64,000 bases of DNA, from contig CAVXYY010000016.1 in assembly GCA_963766195.1 (NCBI GenBank), forward strand, positions 62,001-126,000, read 5' to 3'. This stretch comes from JAHEFT01 sp963766195 (GTDB lineage: Bacteria > Pseudomonadota > Gammaproteobacteria > Xanthomonadales > SZUA-36). This document shows, in pieces, positions 56,211 through 64,000 of the stretch. The notes under the pieces were generated by a model, which was not told the DNA's origin, searched no databases, and saw only the letters and a list, made by a program, of their open reading frames with translations. Position 1 is the stretch's first letter; every line of letters begins with the position of its first letter. The translations under genes and the position numbers were made by a program.

Positions 56211-58238
56211 ATGAATAAAGAGGATGCGGAACGGCGTATTGGCGAATTGCGCGCCGAAATTGATCAACACGACTACCGTTACTATGTACTGGACGCCCCA
56301 TCCGTCCCGGATGCCCATTACGACCGGCTGATGCGCGAATTGCAGGCGCTGGAGTCGGAGTATCCCGAACTGTTCAGCCCTGACTCGCCGACCCGGCGCG
56401 TGGGCGGCGCGCCGCTTGAGGGTTTCGTTGAAGTCCGGCACGAAACACCGATGCTGTCCCTGGCCAACGCTTTCTCCGACGAAGAAATCCACCAGTTTCA
56501 TGAACGCGTCCTGCGTGGCCTCGAAACCGGGCACGTTAGCTACGTGGCCGAGCCAAAGCTGGATGGTGTCGCGATATCCCTGCGCTACGAGGATGGCCGC
56601 CTGGTGCAGGCGGCGACCCGCGGTGATGGCGCCACTGGCGAGGAAGTTACCTCGAATGTGCGAACCATCGCCGCTATTCCGTTGCGGCTGAGGCAGAGAA
56701 ACGGCGCCGCAAAATGGCCGGACCGCCTCGAAGTGCGGGGTGAAATCTACATGCCCCTGGCCGGCTTCCGGCGCTACAACGAAATGGCCCGGGAGACGGG
56801 CGGCAAGGAGTTCATCAACCCGCGGAATGCCGCGGCCGGCAGCCTGCGGCAGCTGGATCCCCGCCTGACGGCACAGCGGCCGCTGGCTTTTTTTGCCTAC
56901 AGCCTGGTGGCGGCTGACGGCCTGCCGGAAAGCCATTTTGATGCGCTGCAACTGCTGCGGAGTTGGGGCTTTCCGGTAAACCCGGAAATCAGGCGTGTCC
57001 GGGACGCGGAGGGCTGTATTGGCTATTACCGCGAAATGGCCGGGAAACGTTCCGACCTGCCTTACGATATTGATGGTGTCGTCTTCAAAGTGGATGACCG
57101 GCAGGAACAATTGACCCTCGGCTTTGTCAGCCGCGCACCGCGCTGGGCCATCGCGCAGAAGTTTCCGGCCCAGGAGGAAATCACCCGCTTGCTGGACATC
57201 GATGTCCAGGTCGGACGGACGGGCACGATCACCCCGGTGGCCCGCCTGGAACCGGTTTTCGTTGGCGGCGTTACCGTCACCAACGCCACGCTGCATAACC
57301 TGGACGAGATCCGCCGCAAGGACGTTCGCGCCGGCGACTGGGTGGTGGTTCGGCGCGCCGGGGACGTGATCCCGGAAGTAGCGCGGGTGGTGTTGGAGCG
57401 CAGGGAAGGGGAGCCGCCCGAGTTCCAGATGCCGACGGAATGCCCGGTGTGTGGCTCGGCGGTGGAAAGGGATGAGGGTGAAGCGGCATTCCGTTGCACC
57501 GGCGGACTGTTTTGCGCCGCGCAGAGAATTCGCAGCATCCAGCATTTCGTGTCGCGCAAGGCGCTGGACATCGAGGGGCTCGGGGAGAAACTGGTCGAGC
57601 AGCTGGTCGAAGCCGGTCTGGTACATTCCGTCGCGGATATCTACGGGCTCGAACGTGACCAATTGATCGCGCTGGAGCGGATGGGTGAAAAATCAGCGGA
57701 CAACCTGCTGGCCGAACTCGAGCGAAGCAAAACGCCCGACCTGGACCGCTTGCTCTACTCCCTGGGGATCCGGGAGGTCGGTGAAGTGACGGCGCGCGCG
57801 CTGGCGCTCCATTTCAAGTCGCTGGACGGCGTTATCGGGGCCAGCGAGGAAGAACTGGTCGAGGTGCCGGATGTCGGCCCGGTGGTAGCCAGCCATGTTC
57901 ACGCCTTTTTCCGCGAGCCCCACAACACGGCCGTCATCGCGCAACTCCAGGCAGCCGGCTTGCGTTGGAAGCCGGTGGAGACCAGGGGCGGAGAGCAGCC
58001 GCTGGCGGGACAGACCTGGGTGCTGACCGGTACGCTCGGCATGCCGCGCGCCCGGGCGAAGAACATGCTGGAATCGCTGGGCGCCCGCGTCAGCGGCAGT
58101 GTGTCAGCGAAAACCTCGGTGGTATTGGCCGGTGAAGCCGCCGGGTCCAAGTTGCGCAAGGCGGAAAGCCTGGGCATCGAGGTAATGGATGAGCAGGCTT
58201 TCGAAGCACTGATGAAATCTCACGGCGTGTCCACGTAG
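56211..58238 (+). CDS. ligA: NAD-dependent DNA ligase
   Basis: Seals nicks in replication and repair. 675 aa. AMP-binding Lys116 is in AEPKLDGVAISLRYEDG. The OB domain precedes a four-Cys zinc finger (CPVCGS through FRCTGGLFC). Helix-hairpin-helix repeats (about 500-590) and a BRCT domain (about 600-675: LAGQTWVLTGTLGMPRARAK) follow. The frame is intact. The stop TAG is the TAG of a GTAG repeat. Confidence 0.97.
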   Translation: MNKEDAERRIGELRAEIDQHDYRYYVLDAPSVPDAHYDRLMRELQALESEYPELFSPDSPTRRVGGAPLEGFVEVRHETPMLSLANAFSDEEIHQFHERVLRGLETGHVSYVAEPKLDGVAISLRYEDGRLVQAATRGDGATGEEVTSNVRTIAAIPLRLRQRNGAAKWPDRLEVRGEIYMPLAGFRRYNEMARETGGKEFINPRNAAAGSLRQLDPRLTAQRPLAFFAYSLVAADGLPESHFDALQLLRSWGFPVNPEIRRVRDAEGCIGYYREMAGKRSDLPYDIDGVVFKVDDRQEQLTLGFVSRAPRWAIAQKFPAQEEITRLLDIDVQVGRTGTITPVARLEPVFVGGVTVTNATLHNLDEIRRKDVRAGDWVVVRRAGDVIPEVARVVLERREGEPPEFQMPTECPVCGSAVERDEGEAAFRCTGGLFCAAQRIRSIQHFVSRKALDIEGLGEKLVEQLVEAGLVHSVADIYGLERDQLIALERMGEKSADNLLAELERSKTPDLDRLLYSLGIREVGEVTARALALHFKSLDGVIGASEEELVEVPDVGPVVASHVHAFFREPHNTAVIAQLQAAGLRWKPVETRGGEQPLAGQTWVLTGTLGMPRARAKNMLESLGARVSGSVSAKTSVVLAGEAAGSKLRKAESLGIEVMDEQAFEALMKSHGVST

Positions 58239-58256
58239 GAGCGATTTCAATCGCGA
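58235..58256 (+). repeat. GTAG-type REP, single half
   Basis: GTAGGAGCGATTTCAATCGC then GA. It supplies the ligA stop codon. Confidence 0.8.
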
Positions 58257-58284
58257 ACGGAAAACGGCATTCTCCAATTCGCGG

Positions 58285-59212
58285 CTATTTGTTTACCCCA
58301 TAGTCGAGCCGGTAAATCGGGGCAGGGCGTCTTTCGGTGGTTACGTAAACAACGTCCGGTTCATGGCCGAAAGCCACTGCCTCGTCGTAATAGCCGGGTG
58401 GGCCCACGTACTCTTCCGGGGTGTGTTGAAACGCCTCGCTCCAGGTTTCGTTTTCCGCGCGGCTGAAAATATACAGGCTTCGGTAGGTCAGCACAGCCGC
58501 GATCCTGCCGTCTGCCGAGATGTCCATGCCGGTCGGCTGGGAGATCCACAGGCCCCGCCTGGGATTGACCAGGATATCTGACCGGGTTGGCGGGCGGAAG
58601 CCTGGCACTTCGGCCAGGAAAACCGCTTCGACATCGTGCTCCCACAACGCCAGGTCCAGCGGAATACCGTACAAGACGCGGCGGCTGGTCACGCTTGGTC
58701 ATGAACAGGATCATATCGCTGGAGGAATCGTAAGCCACGGATTCGACATCGCGGGGTCCGTCGGGGTAACGAACGTCCAGGTTGTGCTGAACTTCCAGTT
58801 CGCCTTCGTAATCGCCTTCCGGGGGCTCCTTGACAAAGTACAGGCTGGCTTTATTGCGGGTCCCGAGGTTGTCCCCGGTATCGGCGATGACCAGCAGGGG
58901 GCCATCCTCACCGATCACGCGGGTCATGTCCTCCCAGTCTTTGTTTCCTGCGTTCTTGATCTTCATCTCGCCCAGGTCGCGGCCGGTCGCGTCGATGGCG
59001 AAGATCCGCGTGCCTTCATCATTATGGACAAAAAAGACATCACCGCGGCCGGCCTGCAGACCGCTGGCTTCGTCCAGTTTCTTCGATTCGAGTTTGCCCG
59101 TCATCTCGAATCGCGGACGTGACGGGTTTTCACCATCGGGAGCAGCAGACGGCCCGCACGACGCAAGCACCAGGAAGACAGGAAGTAATAAGAATTTCAC
59201 GTTCAGAACCAA
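58285..59212 (-). CDS. Lipoprotein, probable beta-propeller (frameshifted)
   Basis: About 305 aa. The lipobox is LPVFLVLASC (Cys19). Repeated strand motifs suggest a propeller: VFFVHNDEGTRIFAIDATG, NKDWEDM, LLVIADTGDN, DVESVAYDSSSDMILFMTK, then in the next frame (break near 58690) LYGIPLDLALWEHDVEAV, MDISADGRIAAVLTYRSLYIF and YDEAVAFG. The function is not known. It is divergent from the DUF481 gene. Confidence 0.75.
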
Positions 59213-59278
59213 GTGTTTTGTCTCACCCGTCCAGTATAGAATCTAAAGGGTTTAAACGTTGAGTTTTTGAGGGCTTCC

Positions 59279-60307
59279 ATGATCCATCTATTGTCGAGAC
59301 TGGTGCTTCCGGCCATTTTGCTCACATTCAGCCTGGCAGCCTGGGCTCAAAAAACTGACGTGATTTTTTTAAAAAACGGTGACCGGGTGACCGGGGAAGT
59401 GAAAAGCCTGCAACGTGGAAAGCTGGAATTCAAGACCGATCACATGGGCACCGTGTATATCGAGTGGGATGATATCGATGAAATCATCAGCAACACCGGG
59501 CAGGCCGTGGAGTTGGCCAATGGCCAAAGATTGTATGGTCCGCTGGCCAAGCCGGAGGCCGGGGAAATGGTTACGGTCGAGACAGATCAGGGAGCGATAG
59601 GGGTCAACTCCCTGGACGTGGTCGCCATGTACCCGGTGCAGGCGGGATTCTGGAACCGGCTGGACCTGAGCGCCAGCCTGGGCTTCAGTTGGGATAAGGG
59701 CAGCAGCGTAGGCCGGTATACCCTGGGGCTGGATGCAGCGTATAGAAATCCGGAATACATCACCCGCGCGAGCATCATTACCGAGATCACCACCCAGGAA
59801 GGCCGGGACAACTCAAAACGGGCCAGTGCCGACGCCACCCACCTGAGGTTCAAACTCAACAAGAAATACGTAGCCTACTTCGGCAGCCTGGAAAAGAACG
59901 ATGAACTGGGTCTCGACCTGCGGGCGTTGGGCGGAGCCGGATACGGATGGGCGCCGGTTCGTTCCAACCGCAACTGGTTCTCGCTGGCCGCCGGTCTTGA
60001 CGTCAATCATGAAATCCCAACTGACGGTGAAGCGCAAACCAACCTTGAAGCCGTTGGAATGATGACGTACGAGTACTTTCGATATGCCAAACCGCAACGG
60101 AAATTCAGCGTGAATTTAAAGGTATTTCCCGGCCTTACCGACTGGGGCAGGTGGCGCGCCAATTTCAATTCCGATTTCCGGCTCGAATTCATCGAAGACC
60201 TGTTCTGGGTCCTGGATGTTTACGCGAGCTTTGACAGCGCCCCGATTTCGGTGGACGCATCAAAAAGTGACTACGGGATAACCTCGTCCGTGGCTTACAA
60301 ATTCTGA
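59279..60307 (+). CDS. DUF481 outer-membrane protein (YdiY-like)
   Basis: 342 aa from ATG 59279 (GAGGG upstream). A signal peptide ending AAWAQ is followed by a small N-terminal domain (DVIFLKNGDRVTGEVKSLQRGKLEF) common in this group, then a beta-barrel of alternating strands ending in the outer-membrane signature aromatic (VAYKF). Its 3' end overlaps the convergent hydrolase gene by 13 bases. The role is unknown. Confidence 0.88.
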   Translation: MIHLLSRLVLPAILLTFSLAAWAQKTDVIFLKNGDRVTGEVKSLQRGKLEFKTDHMGTVYIEWDDIDEIISNTGQAVELANGQRLYGPLAKPEAGEMVTVETDQGAIGVNSLDVVAMYPVQAGFWNRLDLSASLGFSWDKGSSVGRYTLGLDAAYRNPEYITRASIITEITTQEGRDNSKRASADATHLRFKLNKKYVAYFGSLEKNDELGLDLRALGGAGYGWAPVRSNRNWFSLAAGLDVNHEIPTDGEAQTNLEAVGMMTYEYFRYAKPQRKFSVNLKVFPGLTDWGRWRANFNSDFRLEFIEDLFWVLDVYASFDSAPISVDASKSDYGITSSVAYKF

Positions 60308-61098
60308 TTGAAGAAGTCCCGCATCGCCTGGTTGACGGCTTCGGGTTCTTCGATGGTGGATGAATGTCCGCCGCGGGGAAGTTCACGGTAAACGGACCCG
60401 GCAATCGCATCCCGCATGCGTTGGGATTTCGCCGGCGGCGTCGCCACGTCTTCATTGCCCACGACGATCAGCGTGGGGGTCCGGATTTCCTGCAGTTGGT
60501 CGAAAACGCCTTCCCGGTCGATCACGCCATGCGCTGCCCTGCTGGTGCCAACCCGGTTCAGGCCGAGCAGGTGGTTTTTCCATTTTGCGAGCTGTCCGGC
60601 CCGGTCCGGATCCTGCAGGAAGGACCGGCCAAACATGATCTTCATCAAGGGATTGATGACCATGCGGAAACTCAGCCAGCGCCCGATAAAAGCAAGTCGC
60701 CGGTAAGGGCCCTTGTTCTGTTCCGGTTCCGGGTCCGCGGTGGTATCCAGCAGGATCAGTGACCTGAGGAGTTCAGGATGCCTGATCGCAAGGCGCAGGC
60801 CGACAAAGCCGCCCATGGACAGGCCGGCAAAATGGCAGGGGGCACAATCGAGTTCCCGGATCAGGGCGGCTGCGTCCTCCGTCAACGTGTCCATGTCATA
60901 GCCGGAGTCCGTGATCCCGCTGCGGCACTGGCCACGGTGGTCATAACAAATGCAGCGGTAGTGTTCTTTGAAGGCTTTTACCTGTTCACTGAACATGTCG
61001 CCGTTCATCAGGAGCCCGTGAGAGAACACGATGGTTTCGGGTCCGGAACCGGTTTCCTCGTAGTAAATCTTCGCCCCATTGATGTCCAGCAGCGGCAT
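60295..61098 (-). CDS. Alpha/beta hydrolase
   Basis: 267 aa from ATG 61098 (GAGGA upstream); an ATG 18 bases earlier is possible. It shows SHGLLMNGDMF (oxyanion region), the nucleophile elbow GLSMGG with Ser, VVGNEDVATPP with the acid, and GGHSSTIEEP with the His. It resembles 3-oxoadipate enol-lactonase-like hydrolases, but no pathway neighbours support a substrate. Confidence 0.9.
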   Translation of the reverse strand: MPLLDINGAKIYYEETGSGPETIVFSHGLLMNGDMFSEQVKAFKEHYRCICYDHRGQCRSGITDSGYDMDTLTEDAAALIRELDCAPCHFAGLSMGGFVGLRLAIRHPELLRSLILLDTTADPEPEQNKGPYRRLAFIGRWLSFRMVINPLMKIMFGRSFLQDPDRAGQLAKWKNHLLGLNRVGTSRAAHGVIDREGVFDQLQEIRTPTLIVVGNEDVATPPAKSQRMRDAIAGSVYRELPRGGHSSTIEEPEAVNQAMRDFFNQNL

Positions 61099-61183
61099 GG
61101 TCTTATCCTCTTCCATTGGCCTTTCGCTATGAGTTCAGTATATCGCAAGCGGTTTGCTATGATGCCACTTCGCCTCACCCGGA

Positions 61184-62083
61184 ATGTATCTATTGAGATT
61201 ATTGCTGGTATTCAACCCTGCCGCCGCCGCTGGCCGCGCTGCGCGGCTGCTGCCCGGCGTGGTTTCGGCCCTTCGGGCTTTTGCCGAAGTAGAGGTGATG
61301 GAAACCCGCGGGGCAGGGGATGCCATTCAGCGGGTAGCCGGGGCTGACCTGACGGCTTTCGACGGCCTGCTTGCGGCCGGCGGTGACGGCACACTGTTTG
61401 AAGTGCTCAACGGTCTGTACCGGCAGGACCACGTAAGCAGGATTCCGCTCGGGGTGATTCCGGTGGGAACCGGTAACGCATTCGCCCGGGATCTCGACCT
61501 GATGCCGGGAGACTGGAGAAAAGCCATTGATCTGGTGCAGGCTGGCCGGGTCAGGGAAGTGGACGTTGGCCGGGTGACGACCCCATCCGAAACGTATTAT
61601 TTCCTGAACATCGTTGGCGCCGGCTTGCCGGTGGACGCGATGAAAACAGCCGGCAGACTCAAGCTGATCGGCAATGCCGCCTATACGGTGGCAACGCTAT
61701 GGCATGCCATGAAATTGAAGATTTATCCACTGCAGATTGAAATTGATGACAAGGTTTTGGTCCAGGACAGCATGTTCCTGGAGATATCCAATACCCGTTT
61801 CACCGGAACTTCTTTTTTGATAGCGCCGGATGCTGTTTTCGATGATGGCTGGTTCGACGTGGTCCTGCTCGAGCGGCTTTCACGACGCCGCATATTGCGC
61901 CTGTTCCCGACGATTTATTCGGGCCGCCACGTACAGCACAAAGAGATCCGCGTGATTAGGGCAAGGGAAATCCGCATACTGGCGCCGGCAGACATCGCCC
62001 TGGCGCCGGATGGTGAAACCCGGGGTCAGACCCCGGCGACAATCAGTTGCCTGCACCGGGACCTGCGGATTTTCAGCGCCTAG
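61184..62083 (+). CDS. Diacylglycerol kinase-family lipid kinase (YegS-like)
   Basis: 299 aa. The DAGK catalytic motif is AAGGDGTLFEVLNGL, and PVGTGNAFARDLDLMPGDW and NIVGAGLPVDAMK follow. The C-terminal domain ends APDGETRGQTPATIS, as in YegS/BmrU relatives. It probably phosphorylates a lipid diol at the inner membrane. It is convergent with fhs with a 4-base overlap. Confidence 0.9.
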   Translation: MYLLRLLLVFNPAAAAGRAARLLPGVVSALRAFAEVEVMETRGAGDAIQRVAGADLTAFDGLLAAGGDGTLFEVLNGLYRQDHVSRIPLGVIPVGTGNAFARDLDLMPGDWRKAIDLVQAGRVREVDVGRVTTPSETYYFLNIVGAGLPVDAMKTAGRLKLIGNAAYTVATLWHAMKLKIYPLQIEIDDKVLVQDSMFLEISNTRFTGTSFLIAPDAVFDDGWFDVVLLERLSRRRILRLFPTIYSGRHVQHKEIRVIRAREIRILAPADIALAPDGETRGQTPATISCLHRDLRIFSA

Positions 62084-63751
62084 CCGATTCCTTCGATGGT
62101 GCCGTCCGGCAGGTACTTCACATCGAGAGCCAGCGGCCTTCTGGGCAGTCCCGGCATGCGCATGATGGCGCCGGTCAGGACGACCAGGAAACCCGCACCC
62201 GAGTTCACCTGGATATTCCGTACCGTGACCTGGAAGTCGCGGGGACGGCCGTGCAGCGCGGGGTCGTCAGACAGCGAACTGGGCGCCTTGGCGACGCAAA
62301 TCGGCAGCCCGCTGAACCCCAGTTCTTCGATCCGCTTGAGATCTTTCTCGGCTTCCTTGGTAAACGCCACGTCGTCGGCGCCGTACATGCCGCGGCTGAC
62401 CGCCTTGACTTTTTCAACGACCGGGAATATCGAGATCGTAAAGCGGCTTATAGACCGAACTGATTTGCGCCGCTGACATGACCTCGCGGGCCAGGTCGGT
62501 GGCGCCGGCGCCACCTTCGGCAAAATGACGGGATTCTGCAAAACGCACACCGTGCTGCGCTGCCCGTTCCTGGACCAGACGAATCTCGTCGTCGGTGTCG
62601 GAATAGAAACGGTTCAAGGCAACCACCGGGTTTTTTCCAAACTGCTCAACGCTCTCGATGTGCTTGTCCAGGTTCTCAAGGCCCCGTTTTACCGCGCCGG
62701 TATCCGGTTGCTCCAGTTGGCCTGCATCCTTTCCACCGTGGAGTTTGAGCGCACGGACGGTGGTTACCAGTACGACCGCATCCGGGTTCAGGCCGGCTGA
62801 ACGGCACTTGATGTCGAAAAACTTTTCTGCGCCGAGGTCAAAGCCGAAGCCTGCCTCGGTAATCGCCCAGTCGGCAAAGTGCATGGCCATGCGGGTGGCA
62901 AATACACTGTTGCAGCCGTGGGCAATATTGGCAAACGGACCGCCGTGCATGAGGACCGGCGTGCCTTCCAGGGTTTGCACCAGGTTCGGGTGCACGGCAT
63001 CGCGCAGCAGGGCAAGAAGCGCATCCGTGATTCCCAGTTCGTTCAGGAACACGGCTTTGCCGTTGTACGTGGAACCGATCAGGATCCGGTCCAGGCGGGC
63101 GCGCAGGTCGTCCATGTCGTTGGCCAGGCACAGGATCGCCATGATTTCCGAGGCCGCCGTGATATCAAAACCGCCTTCCCGCGGTGTCCCCTGGAAACGC
63201 CCGCCGAGGCCCAGCACGATGTTGCGCAGGCTGCGGTCATTCATATCCATGCACCGCCGCCAGACCACCATCCGGGGATCCAGGTCCAATTCGTTGCCCC
63301 AGTAAATGTGGTTGTCAATCGAGGCGGAAACCAGGTTGTTGGCCGTGGTTATCGCGTGGAAATCGCCGGTGAAATGCAGGTTGATCCGGTCGGCAGGAAC
63401 GATCTGGGCGTAGCCGCCGCCGGTGGCCCCGCCCTTGACGCCAAGACACGGGCCCAGGGAGGGCTCGCGCAAGGCCACGCAAACCGACTCGCCAAGCTTG
63501 CTGAAGGCCTGACCGAGACCGATGGACGTGGTGGTTTTGCCTTCACCAGCCGAGGTGGGCGTGGTGGCGGAAACCAGGATCAGTTTGCCGGGTTCCGGGC
63601 GTGACCTGGGCCGGGACAGAGCGTTGATCTTCACTTTGGCGATGTCGTTGCCGTAAGGGATCAGGTCTTCTTTATGTACCCCCAGCCGGGCCGCGATTTC
63701 TCCAATCGGTGCGGTTTTTGCCTGTGCTGCAATCGCGGTGTCTGAAAGCAT
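62080..63751 (-). CDS. fhs: Formate--tetrahydrofolate ligase (frameshifted)
   Basis: Makes 10-formyl-THF from formate, THF and ATP. ATG 63751. The P-loop is TPTSAGEGKTTTSIGLGQA; KGGATGGGYAQIVP, NLHFTGDFHAITTANNLVSA and TRMAMHFADWAITEAGFG are family blocks. The frame breaks near 62440, and SIFPVVEKVKAVSRGMYGAD continues it to the stop at 62080. The corrected length of about 556 aa is normal. Confidence 0.95.
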
Positions 63752-63769
63752 ACTCTGCCGTCCTTCCGG

Positions 63770-64000
63770 TTATTGTTTTGGCTCGTATTTGAAGCGCTGT
63801 CCGCCAACCGTGCCTTCGAACATCAGGCCGCCGGCCGGGTGTGTGAAAATGGCAACGCCCTTGTCGTAGGCCGCGTCAGCGGAGGCGCCGGCTCGTGACT
63901 ACCACGGCCGAGGCCTGTGCGCCGAGCTCAAAATTGCCGCGTTTGAAATCACCGAGTGCAACATCATCCCTGAAGAAAATGAACTGGGCATACTTCTGCC
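63770..64000 (-). CDS. SYLF (YSC84-like) lipid-binding domain protein, C-terminal part, frameshifted
   Basis: Only the 3' portion is in the window. It reads YAQFIFFRDDVALGDFKRGNFELGAQASAVVV and, after an indel near 63887, GASADAAYDKGVAIFTHPAGGLMFEGTVGG and FKYEPKQ to the stop at 63770. That matches the end of the SYLF/Ysc84 domain, usually an exported lipid-binding protein in bacteria. It lies 18 bases upstream of fhs on the same strand. Confidence 0.75.

Noticed and set aside
56127..57662. A 511-codon open frame antisense to ligA
   Set aside because: Same reason: LigA is intact on the other strand, and the antisense product has no recognisable domain or ribosome site.

Overview
The window is chromosomal DNA of a GC-rich gammaproteobacterium. 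The evidence is gene order: mltD-gloB-methyltransferase-rnhA-dnaQ as in Pseudomonas, queG-nnr-tsaE-amiB-mutL-miaA-hfq-hflX-hflK-hflC-yjeT-purA and rnr-rlmB as in enterics and pseudomonads, yciO-scpA-scpB-rluB, and smc-zipA-ligA. I cannot name the genus. Extragenic palindromes headed GTAG are scattered throughout, as in Stenotrophomonas and Pseudomonas type REP/RAYT systems. Many conserved genes carry single-base frameshifts, often in G or C runs, so the sequence probably comes from an indel-prone assembly. Split genes are reported here as one feature, with the break position given.

Layout. 0-6.2 kb: cell-wall lytic enzymes (mltD, mltF), gloB, rnhA and dnaQ. 6.2-17.2 kb: a divergent pilE and two tandem, diverged copies of a four-gene type IV minor-pilin operon (FimT-PilW-PilX-PilV). 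Its PilX and PilV proteins are three to four times the usual size and no pilY1 is nearby. This is the main accessory region and the most frameshifted part. 17.3-25.1 kb: gltX, a WYL regulator, an AhpD-like protein, a class III aminotransferase, queG and nnr. 25.1-35.1 kb: the hfq superoperon from tsaE to purA.

35.2-40.8 kb: an inserted redox/sulfur module behind an FNR/Anr-type promoter. It encodes an octaheme cytochrome of the tetrathionate-reductase family, a heptaheme cytochrome fused to a b561-type membrane domain, and two YeeE/YedE-type sulfur transporters, one ending in a rhodanese domain without its cysteine. A reasonable reading is quinol-linked reduction of a sulfur or nitrogen oxyanion coupled to import of a sulfur species. 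40.9-46.9 kb: aromatic/aspartate aminotransferase, tRNA-Leu, rnr, rlmB, a deaminase and a nitrilase. 47-50.5 kb: the leftward operon yciO-scpA-scpB-rluB-HD hydrolase. 50.7-58.2 kb: yciI-bolA, queF, smc, zipA and ligA. 58.3-64 kb: a propeller-like lipoprotein, a DUF481 outer-membrane protein, an alpha/beta hydrolase, a lipid kinase, fhs and a partial SYLF-domain gene.

The strongest unexplained observations are: the duplicated giant minor-pilin operon with a conserved Cys/His block in PilV; the habit of GTAG palindromes to supply the stop codon of the adjoining gene (nine genes, including two convergent pairs that share one element); a second hairpin repeat family flanking dnaQ; and the cytochrome/YeeE module. 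No CRISPR array, insertion sequence or prophage was seen, and no gene-free stretch exceeds 300 bases.
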